The notes under the pieces: model-generated
Told to the model about the DNA's origin: nothing
The model's input: only the letters and a program-made list of their open reading frames with translations
Database searches by the model: none
Translations under genes and position numbers: made by a program
Assembly: GCA_030913385.1 (NCBI GenBank)
Contig: CP133159.1
Coordinates: 4,691,001 to 4,755,000 of the forward strand
Length of the DNA: 64,000 bases
Source of the DNA: Cytophagaceae bacterium ABcell3
GTDB lineage: Bacteria; Bacteroidota; Bacteroidia; Cytophagales; Cytophagaceae
Direction of reading: 5' to 3'
In this document: one piece after another, positions 9,063 to 17,989 of the stretch
Numbering within the stretch: the stretch's first letter is position 1
Layout: each line of letters begins with the position of its first letter

Positions 9063-9738
9063 ACGAGCCGGATCTCTTCCGGTGGAGGGTTTTAAAGGAT
9101 TTTATTGTTTTAAGGGCTAACAGAATCAATAAAGACCAAATAAATGTTTGTATTAAAACGATTAATACTCCAAATTCAAATTTTAGAACAAGCAAAGTAG
9201 AACAAAAAGCCAAAAAACAAATATTTACTATACCAAAAAATATTATCCTTTTAGCTTGCTTCGTATCTATACTTAAAGAATTTTCCCTATAGCTTTCCTT
9301 TTCTTTCTTGCTCATATGAGAATGCTTAAGAATAAGCTCTTCAATTGCTCTTAGATTAGAAAAATGAATATCTGATATAGTAACCGACTCTCGACTTTTA
9401 ATCAGAATTAAGTTAATTTTCTTAAAAAGCATATAAGAATCATCTATTGAAAAATCATAAGTTCTGATCTTTACATTCTGGAGATTAGATGACCATCTCT
9501 TTATTAAACTGTAAATCTTAATTTCGCCATTTTTTATTATTACAAATTTTACATTTAAAATCAGTCCGATACTGATAAGTATACAAAAGACTACTATTGC
9601 AACTAAAACACCTAAAGAAAATAATTCGGGATTTATGGACACCAAAACCGCGACCCCTACGAAAAACGTTATCAAAAATATGTTTAGAACAACAAATAAT
9701 GTTTGATATTTCGATTGTAGCACTTCATTCATACCCAT
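9061..9738 (-). CDS. Polytopic membrane protein, putative immunity to T17
   Basis: 225 aa with about four hydrophobic helices: two near residues 13-60 and two near residues 163-212, flanking a charged central domain of about 100 residues. An inner-membrane location is expected. It overlaps the end of tip T17 by 14 bases, implying translational coupling. A membrane immunity protein fits a tip with hydrophobic helices. The last codons (HRKRSGS) come from the junction with an RHS fragment, so the native C-terminus may be altered. A second near-identical copy is at 16036-16713. Confidence 0.7.
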   Translation of the reverse strand: MGMNEVLQSKYQTLFVVLNIFLITFFVGVAVLVSINPELFSLGVLVAIVVFCILISIGLILNVKFVIIKNGEIKIYSLIKRWSSNLQNVKIRTYDFSIDDSYMLFKKINLILIKSRESVTISDIHFSNLRAIEELILKHSHMSKKEKESYRENSLSIDTKQAKRIIFFGIVNICFLAFCSTLLVLKFEFGVLIVLIQTFIWSLLILLALKTIKSFKTLHRKRSGS

Positions 9739-12103
9739 ACCCCCTTATTAAATCAATAAACGTTTCCCTCAAAGCGTTATAAGTATCAGTTGTTTTAAAC
9801 CAATCAAGAAAAAGTCCAATAGCAGTAGCCACAAAGAAATTTGCCAATTTCATTACTTGGCTTAATAAAAAGAAAAAGACTTCTATTATTGCACTTGCTA
9901 TAGCTTCTGCAGTTTGTTTTACAAAAGCATTGGCTACTTCAATTGTAACATTAGCATAATCAAGGTACTTTTTTATTGGTTTAGTTATTTTTCGTAATTC
10001 TTTGAGAACTGAATTCTGAGCACCTATTGATTTGATGCTTCTATTGGTTTTTCTTATTGCTTTTTCATGTTTTATACCTTTTTTCCTTTGGATATCCTTA
10101 TACCTTTCTTTTTTAGCCTCTAATTTACCTATTTTTCTTTCATTTAATTTATGCTTTGTTTCCAGAGCTTTATCAGTATGCTTAATTACTGCTCGGACAG
10201 CCTTATTGCTTTCACTATTAAAGCTGTCCCTGATGGTATCCATTAATACAGTATCCTCTTTATCAGCATCATTCCCTTCATTTGAACTAACGTTTTCTGG
10301 TATTGCCACCTCTTCAGATACCGTTTCTACAACTACGGGATTCTCTTTTGTTTTCTCCACTATATCAATAGGATCATTCCCTGTATCCATATTTTCACTT
10401 TCTTGTGCAGAAGTATCCCAATGGCCTTTGATTGCTTCACGTTCTGCCCTATTGGCTATCTTATCAGCAGGGCGAGTGGTATGTTTTTTACCCGATTTAG
10501 CATCTTTTGATTTCTGGGCGTAGATAGTGCCGTCCTTACCCTTCCAGGTTTCGTAACTCACTCCATTAACTTTCACTATTTCTCGGCCTTCCCGACTAGC
10601 CCCTGTCTCATCAGATGCTTTTTCTCCGCCTCCGCCACCATCACCACCGCCACCACCGGCATTTTCAGCTTTCCCTCCGGTAGGGTCGTTCTTCATTATC
10701 GGATTGCAGTCGGCATAAGCATATGGTGAGAAGTTTTTCGTTTTCCCCGCCAGCGGATCCACACTAACAAACCTGCACGTCCATGCATTATAATACCTCA
10801 TGCCATAGTAGTACAGCCCGCTCTCCTCGTCTTTTTCCTTCCCACAGAACCTGTACCGCTTTTTCCCATAGCTCCCGAAAGAAGTCTCCCCGAAAGGATA
10901 ATACTCCTCACTGTTTACCAACGTACCATTTGTATCTAATTGTATACTGCTGCTGCCCAGATGGTCTTCGAGGTTGTACTTAATAGCAGGGGTGATGTCA
11001 CCCATGGCATCGCCAAGGCGTATGGTGGCTATGCGGCTCTGGTCGTCCATGATGTGCAGGGTGTTCTGCTCTGTGGTACTGCCACCGTACTGCCCTATTA
11101 TCCACTGGCCTATTTCCAAATCCGGTATCGCTGTACCCTGGTCATATACACCAATAGTCCACTGGCCTACCTCCAGGTTCGGGATGGCATAGGCAGCGGC
11201 ACTGATGCTTTCCCTGGTATGCTCAAATATCCCGTCTATGTAGGTAGTGCTTTTATAAGAACCGTCCTGCTTTTGCACCAGCTTTTTTATGCGGTTGCCG
11301 CCACTGTCATACAGATAAAAGGCATTGAGACTTGGTTCTCCCTCACCTGCCTGTATGCGGAAGGACTTCAGCCGGTCTGCGTAGTCCCATGCAAAATGCC
11401 GGGACTCTCCTTCTCTTATGATATTGCCGTTTACATCATGTATAAAGCCATAAGCCGTCTGCCCTATGGTAATGTCTTCTAATATATTCTTATTTTCTGT
11501 GTATGTAAAACTTCTTGTAAAGTTTCCGCCGGTGGCTATGTGCTGCAGTCCCTGAATGTTGCCCATCTTGTCATAGCTGTAATGTTGGGTATATCCGCGT
11601 GTCAGTGTGGGGTCATGGCTCCTGTACGTATCGTCCCAGGGCTCAGCAGCGGTGGTGGCTGTTTCCCTTCCGGTGGCGGAGAGTAGCCGGTACAGGGCAT
11701 CGTATGTATAGTCTTTTTCCAGTATGTCCGTGCCGCCTACGCCGCTGCCGGGGGCACGGTTGATGATGGAGGTGATATTTCCCGAAAGGTCGTATTCATA
11801 AAAATTGTCCTGCCGCACGGTTCCGCTGGCGTAGTTATAGGCAAGGCCGTTTTTCTCATACCTTTCCGTACGCAGCCTTTTGAGGCGGAAGTTGTCCTCG
11901 TCATAGGCGTAGCGTGTCATCATGCCGTTGCCAAAAGCTATCAGGGTTCGCTGTCCGCGGGCATTGTAGGCAATGCGCTCCACGTAGACCTGCTCTTCTG
12001 AAGCTTCTGTATTCTTCAGCCCCACTTGCTCCAGTGCGCCCGAGCGGTTATATCTAGGAAGGAGTATTTTCCGTTCCTGCTCCACGTCTTCGGGAAATTG
12101 CAT
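9725..12103 (-). CDS. Orphan RHS module T17, membrane-active-type tip
   Basis: 792 residues. It starts at MQFPEDVEQERK within the RHS repeats and has the complete RHS core up to MKNDPTGGK. A Gly-rich linker and the shared pre-tip segment VSYETWKGKDGTIYAQK follow. The C-terminal 110 residues contain hydrophobic helices (IEVFFFLLSQVMKLANFFVA) and end in DWFKTTDTYNALRETF, a signature shared with T7, T8 and T15. Together with the polytopic partner gene this suggests a toxin acting on membranes (inference). The upstream border is a chimeric RHS junction with the hairpin repeat at 12148. Confidence 0.75.
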   Translation of the reverse strand: MQFPEDVEQERKILLPRYNRSGALEQVGLKNTEASEEQVYVERIAYNARGQRTLIAFGNGMMTRYAYDEDNFRLKRLRTERYEKNGLAYNYASGTVRQDNFYEYDLSGNITSIINRAPGSGVGGTDILEKDYTYDALYRLLSATGRETATTAAEPWDDTYRSHDPTLTRGYTQHYSYDKMGNIQGLQHIATGGNFTRSFTYTENKNILEDITIGQTAYGFIHDVNGNIIREGESRHFAWDYADRLKSFRIQAGEGEPSLNAFYLYDSGGNRIKKLVQKQDGSYKSTTYIDGIFEHTRESISAAAYAIPNLEVGQWTIGVYDQGTAIPDLEIGQWIIGQYGGSTTEQNTLHIMDDQSRIATIRLGDAMGDITPAIKYNLEDHLGSSSIQLDTNGTLVNSEEYYPFGETSFGSYGKKRYRFCGKEKDEESGLYYYGMRYYNAWTCRFVSVDPLAGKTKNFSPYAYADCNPIMKNDPTGGKAENAGGGGGDGGGGGEKASDETGASREGREIVKVNGVSYETWKGKDGTIYAQKSKDAKSGKKHTTRPADKIANRAEREAIKGHWDTSAQESENMDTGNDPIDIVEKTKENPVVVETVSEEVAIPENVSSNEGNDADKEDTVLMDTIRDSFNSESNKAVRAVIKHTDKALETKHKLNERKIGKLEAKKERYKDIQRKKGIKHEKAIRKTNRSIKSIGAQNSVLKELRKITKPIKKYLDYANVTIEVANAFVKQTAEAIASAIIEVFFFLLSQVMKLANFFVATAIGLFLDWFKTTDTYNALRETFIDLIRGYGYE

Positions 12104-12147
12104 TTCGGTTCATAGCTGTAGTGTCGGGTGTAGCCCTATGCTGGAAG

Positions 12148-12171
12148 CTTGTTGGTGAAAACACCAACAAG
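12148..12171. repeat. Boundary hairpin repeat (copy at T17)
   Basis: Perfect inverted repeat: CTTGTTGGTG, loop AAAA, CACCAACAAG. It lies between the chimeric RHS start of T17 and the truncated primase gene. The same hairpin marks the upstream edge of six other orphan modules. Confidence 0.85.
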
Positions 12172-12177
12172 TGGAAA

Positions 12178-12755
12178 AGGTTTTCTTTATTTTTTAGGGG
12201 GAAGATCAGGCAGTCTTTTGCCCAGGCTTTGTAATTGCCGCCCCCAAGGGATTTGAGCAAACCATATTTCTCTGCCGTTCCTATAAGGTATTTGTTCTCT
12301 TTGACATGGAACTGGCCGGTATTATAGCCGATTTCTGATTTTGCATAGTCAAGGTTTCTGCCCTGCAGGTATGCTTTTGCTTTTTCGCTATTGGTGACCG
12401 CATTCTACATAAAGCCGAACACTTTGGTAAGCAGTGCTATTTTGTCAAGTGCAGGTGTTTTTACCTGTGTCATTGGTTTGGATGGGGCTATATGATGATT
12501 TTCTTTAAGCCATTTGATTGCTTCGTGTGTAGTTACTTTCAGGTATTTCTCTGTAAGGCTGATCACGTCCATGGTCCCGGCCGTGCAGTTAGAGGAAAAG
12601 CAGGTGCAGATCTGTTTTTCTTTACTGAACTGCAGTGAAGGGGTCTTGTCATTATGGAAGGGGCAGCGGGTTTTGTTTTGCCTGTCCAGGCTCAGGCCTA
12701 AGTTTTGGGCTACCTCTATGATATCCAGCCTCGCTTTAAGCTCTTTGATCTCCAT
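12178..12755 (-). pseudogene. CHC2-type primase fragment with nonsense mutation
   Basis: Encodes the N-terminal zinc-binding domain of DnaG-like primases (CPFHNDKTPSLQF ... CTCFSSNC) followed by a helical region. A TAG replaces the CAG of the sister copy at 20806-21507 (after VFGFM), ending translation after 116 codons at 12405. The remainder up to 12178 is still recognisable. The gene is also cut at its 3' end by the hairpin/RHS junction. It probably came from a mobile element, together with the neighbouring XRE gene. Confidence 0.75.
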
Positions 12756-12756
12756 A

Positions 12757-12975
12757 TTATTTCAGAGGTTTAAGGTTTGAAAGGATGTCCCTTAGCTGCA
12801 TGACATGAAAAAATACGTCCGACAGCTCCCCGAACTTAAAGTGATGCTCTCCGCTATGGACTACGGTCACATAAAGCAGCTCATCCATCAGCCCGGACAA
12901 CTGCTCCGGAGAACTTATCTTGAAAAGCTCCTCTAATTGGCGGTAGTTATAGTGGTAGGAAAATTTTTCGCTCAT
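12757..12975 (-). CDS. Small hypothetical protein, 72 aa, upstream of the primase gene
   Basis: Unrecognised protein starting MSEKFSYHYNYRQLEELF. It lies 1 base upstream of the primase frame and divergent from the XRE gene at 13127, with the 150-base gap holding the shared control region. A near-identical copy is at 21509-21727. A 50-base fragment of the same gene (LEELFQISSP region) is stranded at 31868-31915 beside another hairpin. Confidence 0.6.
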   Translation of the reverse strand: MSEKFSYHYNYRQLEELFKISSPEQLSGLMDELLYVTVVHSGEHHFKFGELSDVFFHVMQLRDILSNLKPLK

Positions 12976-13071
12976 GTGGAAAAAAATTTAATTATACCTT
13001 TTTGCTCCAAAGGCAGCATTTAGGTATTAACACGCAAGACTTTTATGCCTTTTTTTATCCACAAAAAGGAG

Positions 13072-13101
13072 TATTTTTGTATATTATTCGCTTTAAAAGC
13101 G
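13072..13101 (+). promoter_or_regulatory. Promoter and candidate operator of the XRE gene
   Basis: TATTTTTG at 13072-13079 fits the Bacteroidota -7 consensus TAnnTTTG. It is followed by the inverted repeat CGCTTT-A-AAAGCG at 13089-13101, placed where a self-regulating XRE repressor would bind. Both are conserved in the copy at 21825-21854. Confidence 0.5.
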
Positions 13102-13126
13102 TTTTATACGTTAAAAAATCGCATTT

Positions 13127-13465
13127 ATGACCCTTGGAGAGAAAATAAAACTGACTCGTTCAAAGAAAAAGCTTTCACAGCAAGAGCTTAGTGAGAAGGC
13201 CGGTATACACCAAAAAAATATTTCCAAGTACGAAAAAGACTTGGTGATCCCTTCGGCAGTGGTATTAAAAAATATTGCCGACGCTTTGGAGGTCACTACT
13301 GATTATTTACTGGGAAGCGAAGAGACTAATACCATTAAAGATACTGCCCTGCTCAGACAGTTTAAAGAGGTAGACACTATGCCCGATGAAGATAAAAATA
13401 CCCTCATGAAGGTTATCAATGCCTATATCAGGGATTTTAAAACTAAAAGTGCTTATTCGTACTAA
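13127..13465 (+). CDS. XRE-family helix-turn-helix regulator, 112 aa
   Basis: The N-terminal 65 residues are a lambda-repressor-type HTH (KLSQQELSEKAGIHQKNISKYEKDLVIPS), followed by a short helical C-terminal part (PDEDKNTLMKVINAYIRDF). It probably binds DNA as a dimer. The gene diverges from the small protein/primase pair and is antisense to the toxin modules. It is a copy of 21880-22218 with few changes. Whether it controls toxin modules or only its own mobile element is not known. Confidence 0.85.
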   Translation: MTLGEKIKLTRSKKKLSQQELSEKAGIHQKNISKYEKDLVIPSAVVLKNIADALEVTTDYLLGSEETNTIKDTALLRQFKEVDTMPDEDKNTLMKVINAYIRDFKTKSAYSY

Positions 13466-13504
13466 ATTAAAGAACAAGAGCCTTAAAATAAAAACAGTAA
13501 ATCT

Positions 13505-13900
13505 ATGGGAGCATGGAGTGAAAAAAATTTCGGAAACGATAGTGCCTTAGATTGGGTAAATGAATTCTTAGAAAGCCCCTCAATTGACTTTGTTCAGGAC
13601 ACTCTTCAACAAGTAATTGAAAACGATGATTATATAGAGGTTGATGAAGCAACTTCTGCTTTAGCTGCTGCAGAAGTTGTTGCTGCCCTGAAGGGGAAAC
13701 CATCCTCTGACTTTCCAAAGGAGATTCATGATAATTTAGCAAGTTTATCCCAACCTGATGGCTTAGACAAACTTGCTGTTCAGGCAGTAAACAAAGTAAT
13801 ATCCGGTTCAGAACTTCAGGAACTTTGGGAAGGTGATGGATCAATCCCAGATCCGGAATGGAGGGCGGCTATAAATGACCTTCTTAATAGGCTTAAATAA
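13505..13900 (+). CDS. DUF4259-like protein, 131 aa
   Basis: The start MGAWSEKNFGNDSALDWV matches the DUF4259 pattern (small cytoplasmic proteins with a GxWG/S...FGND.ALDW opening). Helical C-terminal part, no signal peptide. Proteins of this family are often found in toxin-immunity neighbourhoods, so an immunity role is possible. It follows the XRE gene on the plus strand by 39 bases and converges on the 160-aa gene with 1 base between stops. An identical copy is at 22258-22653. Confidence 0.65.
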   Translation: MGAWSEKNFGNDSALDWVNEFLESPSIDFVQDTLQQVIENDDYIEVDEATSALAAAEVVAALKGKPSSDFPKEIHDNLASLSQPDGLDKLAVQAVNKVISGSELQELWEGDGSIPDPEWRAAINDLLNRLK

Positions 13901-13901
13901 A

Positions 13902-14384
13902 CTAACGGATCGTATATCTTTCTTTTAATGGACTTGTACGGCCTGAATACATATCTATCAAAATTTGTTGAATATTCTCCTCGCTCCAAACAATAGGCAT
14001 TTCCATGCCTATTACTTCTTCTTTGTTTTCTGTAACACGCATACGGCCATCAGCTTCAAATATTACATAAATCTCCTTATAAGTACCATCCGGATTTAAG
14101 GACTTGTCTGGTTTTGCTCTATATGGTAATATTTGAAATTTATCTTCTAGAGGCAATTCTCCAATTATTTCAAAAATACTACCAATCGATTTAATATCAA
14201 CAGCAGTGGTATATTTAATGGGTTTCGATAGAATAAATTCTAAATTTCCAATTTCCTTATTTGTTTTAAAATCATAAAAAGCACACCATGCTGATGTGAT
14301 TATTCTACCATAGATAAAATAATCATTTTCTAATTTTATCTTAAAGACTCCACCTATAGGAGCATATGTTTTCTTTCTTCCCAT
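13902..14384 (-). CDS. Putative immunity protein of tip T16, 160 aa
   Basis: Unrecognised, beta-rich protein starting MGRKKTYAPIGGVFKIKLEN, resembling in outline the Imm26-type immunity proteins (GGVFKIKL...YGRI), but that assignment is tentative. No signal peptide, so cytoplasmic, as expected for neutralising a nuclease tip. The ATG is 5 bases from the stop of T16. The second copy at 22655-23137 differs by one residue. Confidence 0.65.
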   Translation of the reverse strand: MGRKKTYAPIGGVFKIKLENDYFIYGRIITSAWCAFYDFKTNKEIGNLEFILSKPIKYTTAVDIKSIGSIFEIIGELPLEDKFQILPYRAKPDKSLNPDGTYKEIYVIFEADGRMRVTENKEEVIGMEMPIVWSEENIQQILIDMYSGRTSPLKERYTIR

Positions 14385-14389
14385 ATTTT

Positions 14390-15739
14390 TTATAAACCTG
14401 TATATTTACTTATTCCACCAAACATTCGAGGGTGAACATTTGCAAAATGATGATAAACTCTGCCCAAAAGGTTTCTTCTGCTGACTCCTCTAATACTATT
14501 GGCAGAAGTACCTCCTCCCTCATAATACCCTCCAGTTTCTACCCTATCTTTTTGAGCACCTCCATGAAAGTCTATTAATTGTTGTTCTCTTCCTCTGATA
14601 GCCAGATAGCCTTTAATTCCATCGGCAGATCTATCCACCACTGCATCGTCGAATCCTTCTAATTTTGCCTCGTCCTTGCCTCTGTACCTGTTCTTAACAA
14701 TGTCATCCGGGGTTTGATCCGTTGTTCCGCTTGTCCTTCCAGAATATACTTGGCCAGTAACAGGATTTGTTCTTGTATAGGTAACCCACCTTCTATTAGG
14801 ATCTTTTTGCTTATCCCTTGGAGCTAAAGGATCTGGCTCTTCTTCATATTTTAAAAATTTTTCCGGGTTTGCATCAGGATCAGATAAGATTCTTTCGATT
14901 TTATATCTTTTTATCTTTTCCTTTTGAGCAGAAGACCCACTGTCATACAGATAAAAGGCATTGAGACTTGGTTCTCCCTCACCTGCCTGTATGCGGAAGG
15001 ACTTCAGCCGGTCTGCGTAGTCCCATGCAAAATGCCGGGACTCTCCTTCTCTTATGATATTGCCGTTTACATCATGTATAAAGCCATAAGCCGTCTGCCC
15101 TATGGTAATGTCTTCTAATATATTCTTATTTTCTGTGTATGTAAAACTTCTTGTAAAGTTTCCGCCGGTGGCTATGTGCTGCAGTCCCTGAATGTTGCCC
15201 ATCTTGTCATAGCTGTAATGTTGGGTATATCCGCGTGTCAGTGTGGGGTCATGGCTCCTGTACGTATCGTCCCAGGGCTCAGCAGCGGTGGTGGCTGTTT
15301 CCCTTCCGGTGGCGGAGAGTAGCCGGTACAGGGCATCGTATGTATAGTCTTTTTCCAGTATGTCCGTGCCGCCTACGCCGCTGCCGGGGGCACGGTTGAT
15401 GATGGAGGTGATATTTCCCGAAAGGTCGTATTCATAAAAATTGTCCTGCCGCACGGTTCCGCTGGCGTAGTTATAGGCAAGGCCGTTTTTCTCATACCTT
15501 TCCGTACGCAGCCTTTTGAGGCGGAAGTTGTCCTCGTCATAGGCGTAGCGTGTCATCATGCCGTTGCCAAAAGCTATCAGGGTTCGCTGTCCGCGGGCAT
15601 TGTAGGCAATGCGCTCCACGTAGACCTGCTCTTCTGAAGCTTCTGTATTCTTCAGCCCCACTTGCTCCAATGCGCCCGAGCGGTTATATCTAGGAAGGAG
15701 TATTTTCCGTTCCTGCTCCACATCTTCGGGAAATTGCAT
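14390..15739 (-). CDS. Orphan RHS module T16, core-deleted, GIY-YIG-like nuclease tip
   Basis: 449 residues. Residues 1-270 are RHS repeats from MQFPEDVEQ to NAFYLYDSG. At that point the frame jumps to SSAQKEKIKRYK of the tip, deleting the rest of the core including the Asp-Pro self-cleavage region. The tip contains VTYTRTNPVTGQVYSGRTSG, which resembles the two strands of GIY-YIG/URI nucleases, with RYRG and a C-terminal FANVHPRMFGGISKYTGL. This is a motif-level call. The tip is the same as T13, which keeps the core but is disrupted by ISAs1. Confidence 0.7.
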   Translation of the reverse strand: MQFPEDVEQERKILLPRYNRSGALEQVGLKNTEASEEQVYVERIAYNARGQRTLIAFGNGMMTRYAYDEDNFRLKRLRTERYEKNGLAYNYASGTVRQDNFYEYDLSGNITSIINRAPGSGVGGTDILEKDYTYDALYRLLSATGRETATTAAEPWDDTYRSHDPTLTRGYTQHYSYDKMGNIQGLQHIATGGNFTRSFTYTENKNILEDITIGQTAYGFIHDVNGNIIREGESRHFAWDYADRLKSFRIQAGEGEPSLNAFYLYDSGSSAQKEKIKRYKIERILSDPDANPEKFLKYEEEPDPLAPRDKQKDPNRRWVTYTRTNPVTGQVYSGRTSGTTDQTPDDIVKNRYRGKDEAKLEGFDDAVVDRSADGIKGYLAIRGREQQLIDFHGGAQKDRVETGGYYEGGGTSANSIRGVSRRNLLGRVYHHFANVHPRMFGGISKYTGL

Positions 15740-15783
15740 TTCGGTTCATAGCTGTAGTGTCGGGTGTAGCCCTATGCTGGAAG

Positions 15784-15825
15784 CTTGTTGGTGAAAACAC
15801 CAACAAGTGGAAAAACACCAACAAG
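15784..15825. repeat. Boundary hairpin repeat (copy at T16) with extra half-site
   Basis: The same perfect hairpin as at 12148 (15784-15807), followed by an additional half AAACACCAACAAG at 15813-15825. The variant with the extra half-site is shared with the copy at 41951-41992. Confidence 0.8.
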
Positions 15826-15835
15826 AGGGAGGGGT

Positions 15836-16037
15836 TACCCTGTTAAGGGCATCATATTTCATGCCTGTAACATAGGTAAAACTGTCCAGAACAGCTTCTG
15901 TGAGGCTTTCCCAGTCTGTACGGGGGGCATCTGTACCTGCGGAGAGCAATGTTGCATCGAAGTTTATTTCTCAAAATAATGACTTTGTCCATATATGGAT
16001 ATAAAAAGGATACTTCCCCGCCAGTGGATCTACACTC
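15836..16037 (-). pseudogene. RHS relics upstream of T16
   Basis: 15836-15956 encodes the RHS segment LLSAGTDAPRTDWE to KYDALNRVT, which normally directly precedes MQFPEDVEQ; the hairpin block is inserted between them. 15988-16037 encodes VSVDPLAGKYPFY joined to the end of the immunity gene. The arrangement repeats 8860-9062, except that T18 there has no hairpin insertion. Confidence 0.6.
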
Positions 16038-16713
16038 ACGAGCCGGATCTCTTCCGGTGGAGGGTTTTAAAGGATTTTATTGTTTTAAGGGCTAACAGAA
16101 TCAATAAAGACCAAATAAATGTTTGTATTAAAACGATTAATACTCCAAATTCAAATTTTAGAACAAGCAAAGTAGAACAAAAAGCCAAAAAACAAATATT
16201 TACTATACCAAAAAATATTATCCTTTTAGCTTGCTTCGTATCTATACTTAAAGAATTTTCCCTATAGCTTTCCTTTTCTTTCTTGCTCATATGAGAATGC
16301 TTAAGAATAAGCTCTTCAATTGCTCTTAGATTAGAAAAATGAATATCTGATATAGTAACCGACTCTCGACTTTTAATCAGAATTAAGTTAATTTTCTTAA
16401 AAAGCATATAAGAATCATCTATTGAAAAATCATAAGTTCTGATCTTTACATTCTGGAGATTAGATGACCATCTCTTTATTAAACTGTAAATCTTAATTTC
16501 GCCATTTTTTATTATTACAAATTTTACATTTAAAATCAGTCCGATACTGATAAGTATACAAAAGACTACTATTGCAACTAAAACACCTAAAGAAAATAAT
16601 TCGGGATTTATGGACACCAAAACCGCGACCCCTACGAAAAACGTTATCAAAAATATGTTTAGAACAACAAATAATGTTTGATATTTCGATTGTAGCACTT
16701 CATTCATACCCAT
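16036..16713 (-). CDS. Polytopic membrane protein, putative immunity to T15
   Basis: 225 aa, the same sequence as 9061-9738: about four membrane helices around a charged middle domain. It overlaps the stop of T15 by 14 bases. Duplicate of the T17 partner, part of a direct repeat with an offset of 6975 bases. Confidence 0.7.
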   Translation of the reverse strand: MGMNEVLQSKYQTLFVVLNIFLITFFVGVAVLVSINPELFSLGVLVAIVVFCILISIGLILNVKFVIIKNGEIKIYSLIKRWSSNLQNVKIRTYDFSIDDSYMLFKKINLILIKSRESVTISDIHFSNLRAIEELILKHSHMSKKEKESYRENSLSIDTKQAKRIIFFGIVNICFLAFCSTLLVLKFEFGVLIVLIQTFIWSLLILLALKTIKSFKTLHRKRSGS

Positions 16714-17860
16714 ACCCCCTTATTAAATCAATAAACGTTTCCCTCAAAGCGTTATAAGTATCAGTTGTTTTAAACCAATCAAGAAAAAGTCCAATAGCAG
16801 TAGCCACAAAGAAATTTGCCAATTTCATTACTTGGCTTAATAAAAAGAAAAAGACTTCTATTATTGCACTTGCTATAGCTTCTGCAGTTTGTTTTACAAA
16901 AGCATTGGCTACTTCAATTGTAACATTAGCATAATCAAGGTACTTTTTTATTGGTTTAGTTATTTTTCGTAATTCTTTGAGAACTGAATTCTGAGCACCT
17001 ATTGATTTGATGCTTCTATTGGTTTTTCTTATTGCTTTTTCATGTTTTATACCTTTTTTCCTTTGGATATCCTTATACCTTTCTTTTTTAGCCTCTAATT
17101 TACCTATTTTTCTTTCATTTAATTTATGCTTTGTTTCCAGAGCTTTATCAGTATGCTTAATTACTGTTCGGACAGCCTTATTGCTTTCACTATTAAAGCT
17201 GTCCCTGATGGTATCCATTAATACAGTATCCTCTTTATCAGCATCATTCCCTTCATTTGAACTAACGTTTTCTGGTATTGCCACCTCTTCAGATACCGTT
17301 TCTACAACTACGGGATTCTCTTTTGTTTTCTCCACTATATCAATAGGATCATTCCCTGTATCCATATTTTCACTTTCTTGTGCAGAAGTGTCCCAATGAC
17401 TTTGAATAGCTTCACGCTCTGCTTTATTAGCAATTTTATTAACAGGGACTTTACTGTGCCCCTTACCAGTTTCAACATCCTCAACCTTCTGAGCATAAAT
17501 GGCGCCGTCCTTGCCTTTCCAGGTTTCGTAACTGACGTTATTTACCTTAACAATATCTCTTCCCTCACGATCACTTGCTCCCGTCCCATCAGATGCCTTT
17601 TCCCCACCACCGCCGTCTCCACCATCTCCGCCACCACCAGCGTTTTCAGCTTTACCTCCGGTAGGGTCATTTTTCATTATCGGATTGCAGTCGGCATAAG
17701 CATATGGTGAGAAGTTTTTCGTTTTCCCCGCCAGCGGATCCACACTTACGAACCTGCACGTCCAGGCATTGTAGTACCTCATGCCGTAGTAGTACAACCC
17801 TGATTCCTCGTCTTTTTCCTTCCCACAGAACCTGGAACTGGAACCCGAAGAAAAAAACAT
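16700..17860 (-). CDS. Orphan tip module T15, membrane-active-type
   Basis: 386 codons. The RHS homology starts only at RFCGKEKDEESGLYYYG (17832), where it is fused to a fragment of an XRE gene; the first codons belong to that fragment read antisense. It includes the end of the core (CRFVSVDPLAGKTKNF, KNDPTGGK), a Gly-rich linker, the pre-tip VSYETWKGKDGAIYAQK and a hydrophobic tip ending DWFKTTDTYNALRETF. The tip is the same as T17, but the linker belongs to the T8 type, so the two copies are mosaics. With almost no RHS shell it cannot act without recombination. Confidence 0.7.
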   Translation of the reverse strand: MFFSSGSSSRFCGKEKDEESGLYYYGMRYYNAWTCRFVSVDPLAGKTKNFSPYAYADCNPIMKNDPTGGKAENAGGGGDGGDGGGGEKASDGTGASDREGRDIVKVNNVSYETWKGKDGAIYAQKVEDVETGKGHSKVPVNKIANKAEREAIQSHWDTSAQESENMDTGNDPIDIVEKTKENPVVVETVSEEVAIPENVSSNEGNDADKEDTVLMDTIRDSFNSESNKAVRTVIKHTDKALETKHKLNERKIGKLEAKKERYKDIQRKKGIKHEKAIRKTNRSIKSIGAQNSVLKELRKITKPIKKYLDYANVTIEVANAFVKQTAEAIASAIIEVFFFLLSQVMKLANFFVATAIGLFLDWFKTTDTYNALRETFIDLIRGYGYE

Positions 17861-17939
17861 GGTCTTTAAAATGATCGATACGTTCCTGACAAAGAAAAAA
17901 TTTAAAGACTTCTTTCAAAAAAATATTGCTGCGTTGTAA
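17834..17939 (+). pseudogene. 3' fragment of an XRE regulator gene
   Basis: Encodes the last 34 codons (ELEPEEKNMVFKMIDTFL to KNIAAL, stop) of a regulator like that at 32090-32455. It begins at the same base of that gene as the fragment at 37737-37841, although the RHS partner sequence differs. A hairpin of the form GGCACACG...CGTGCGCC follows at about 17940-17962, as it does behind the complete gene. Confidence 0.8.
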
Positions 17940-17989
17940 GGCACACGTGAAACTCGTGCGCCAGCAGTGGAACTATATTATCAATCTGG

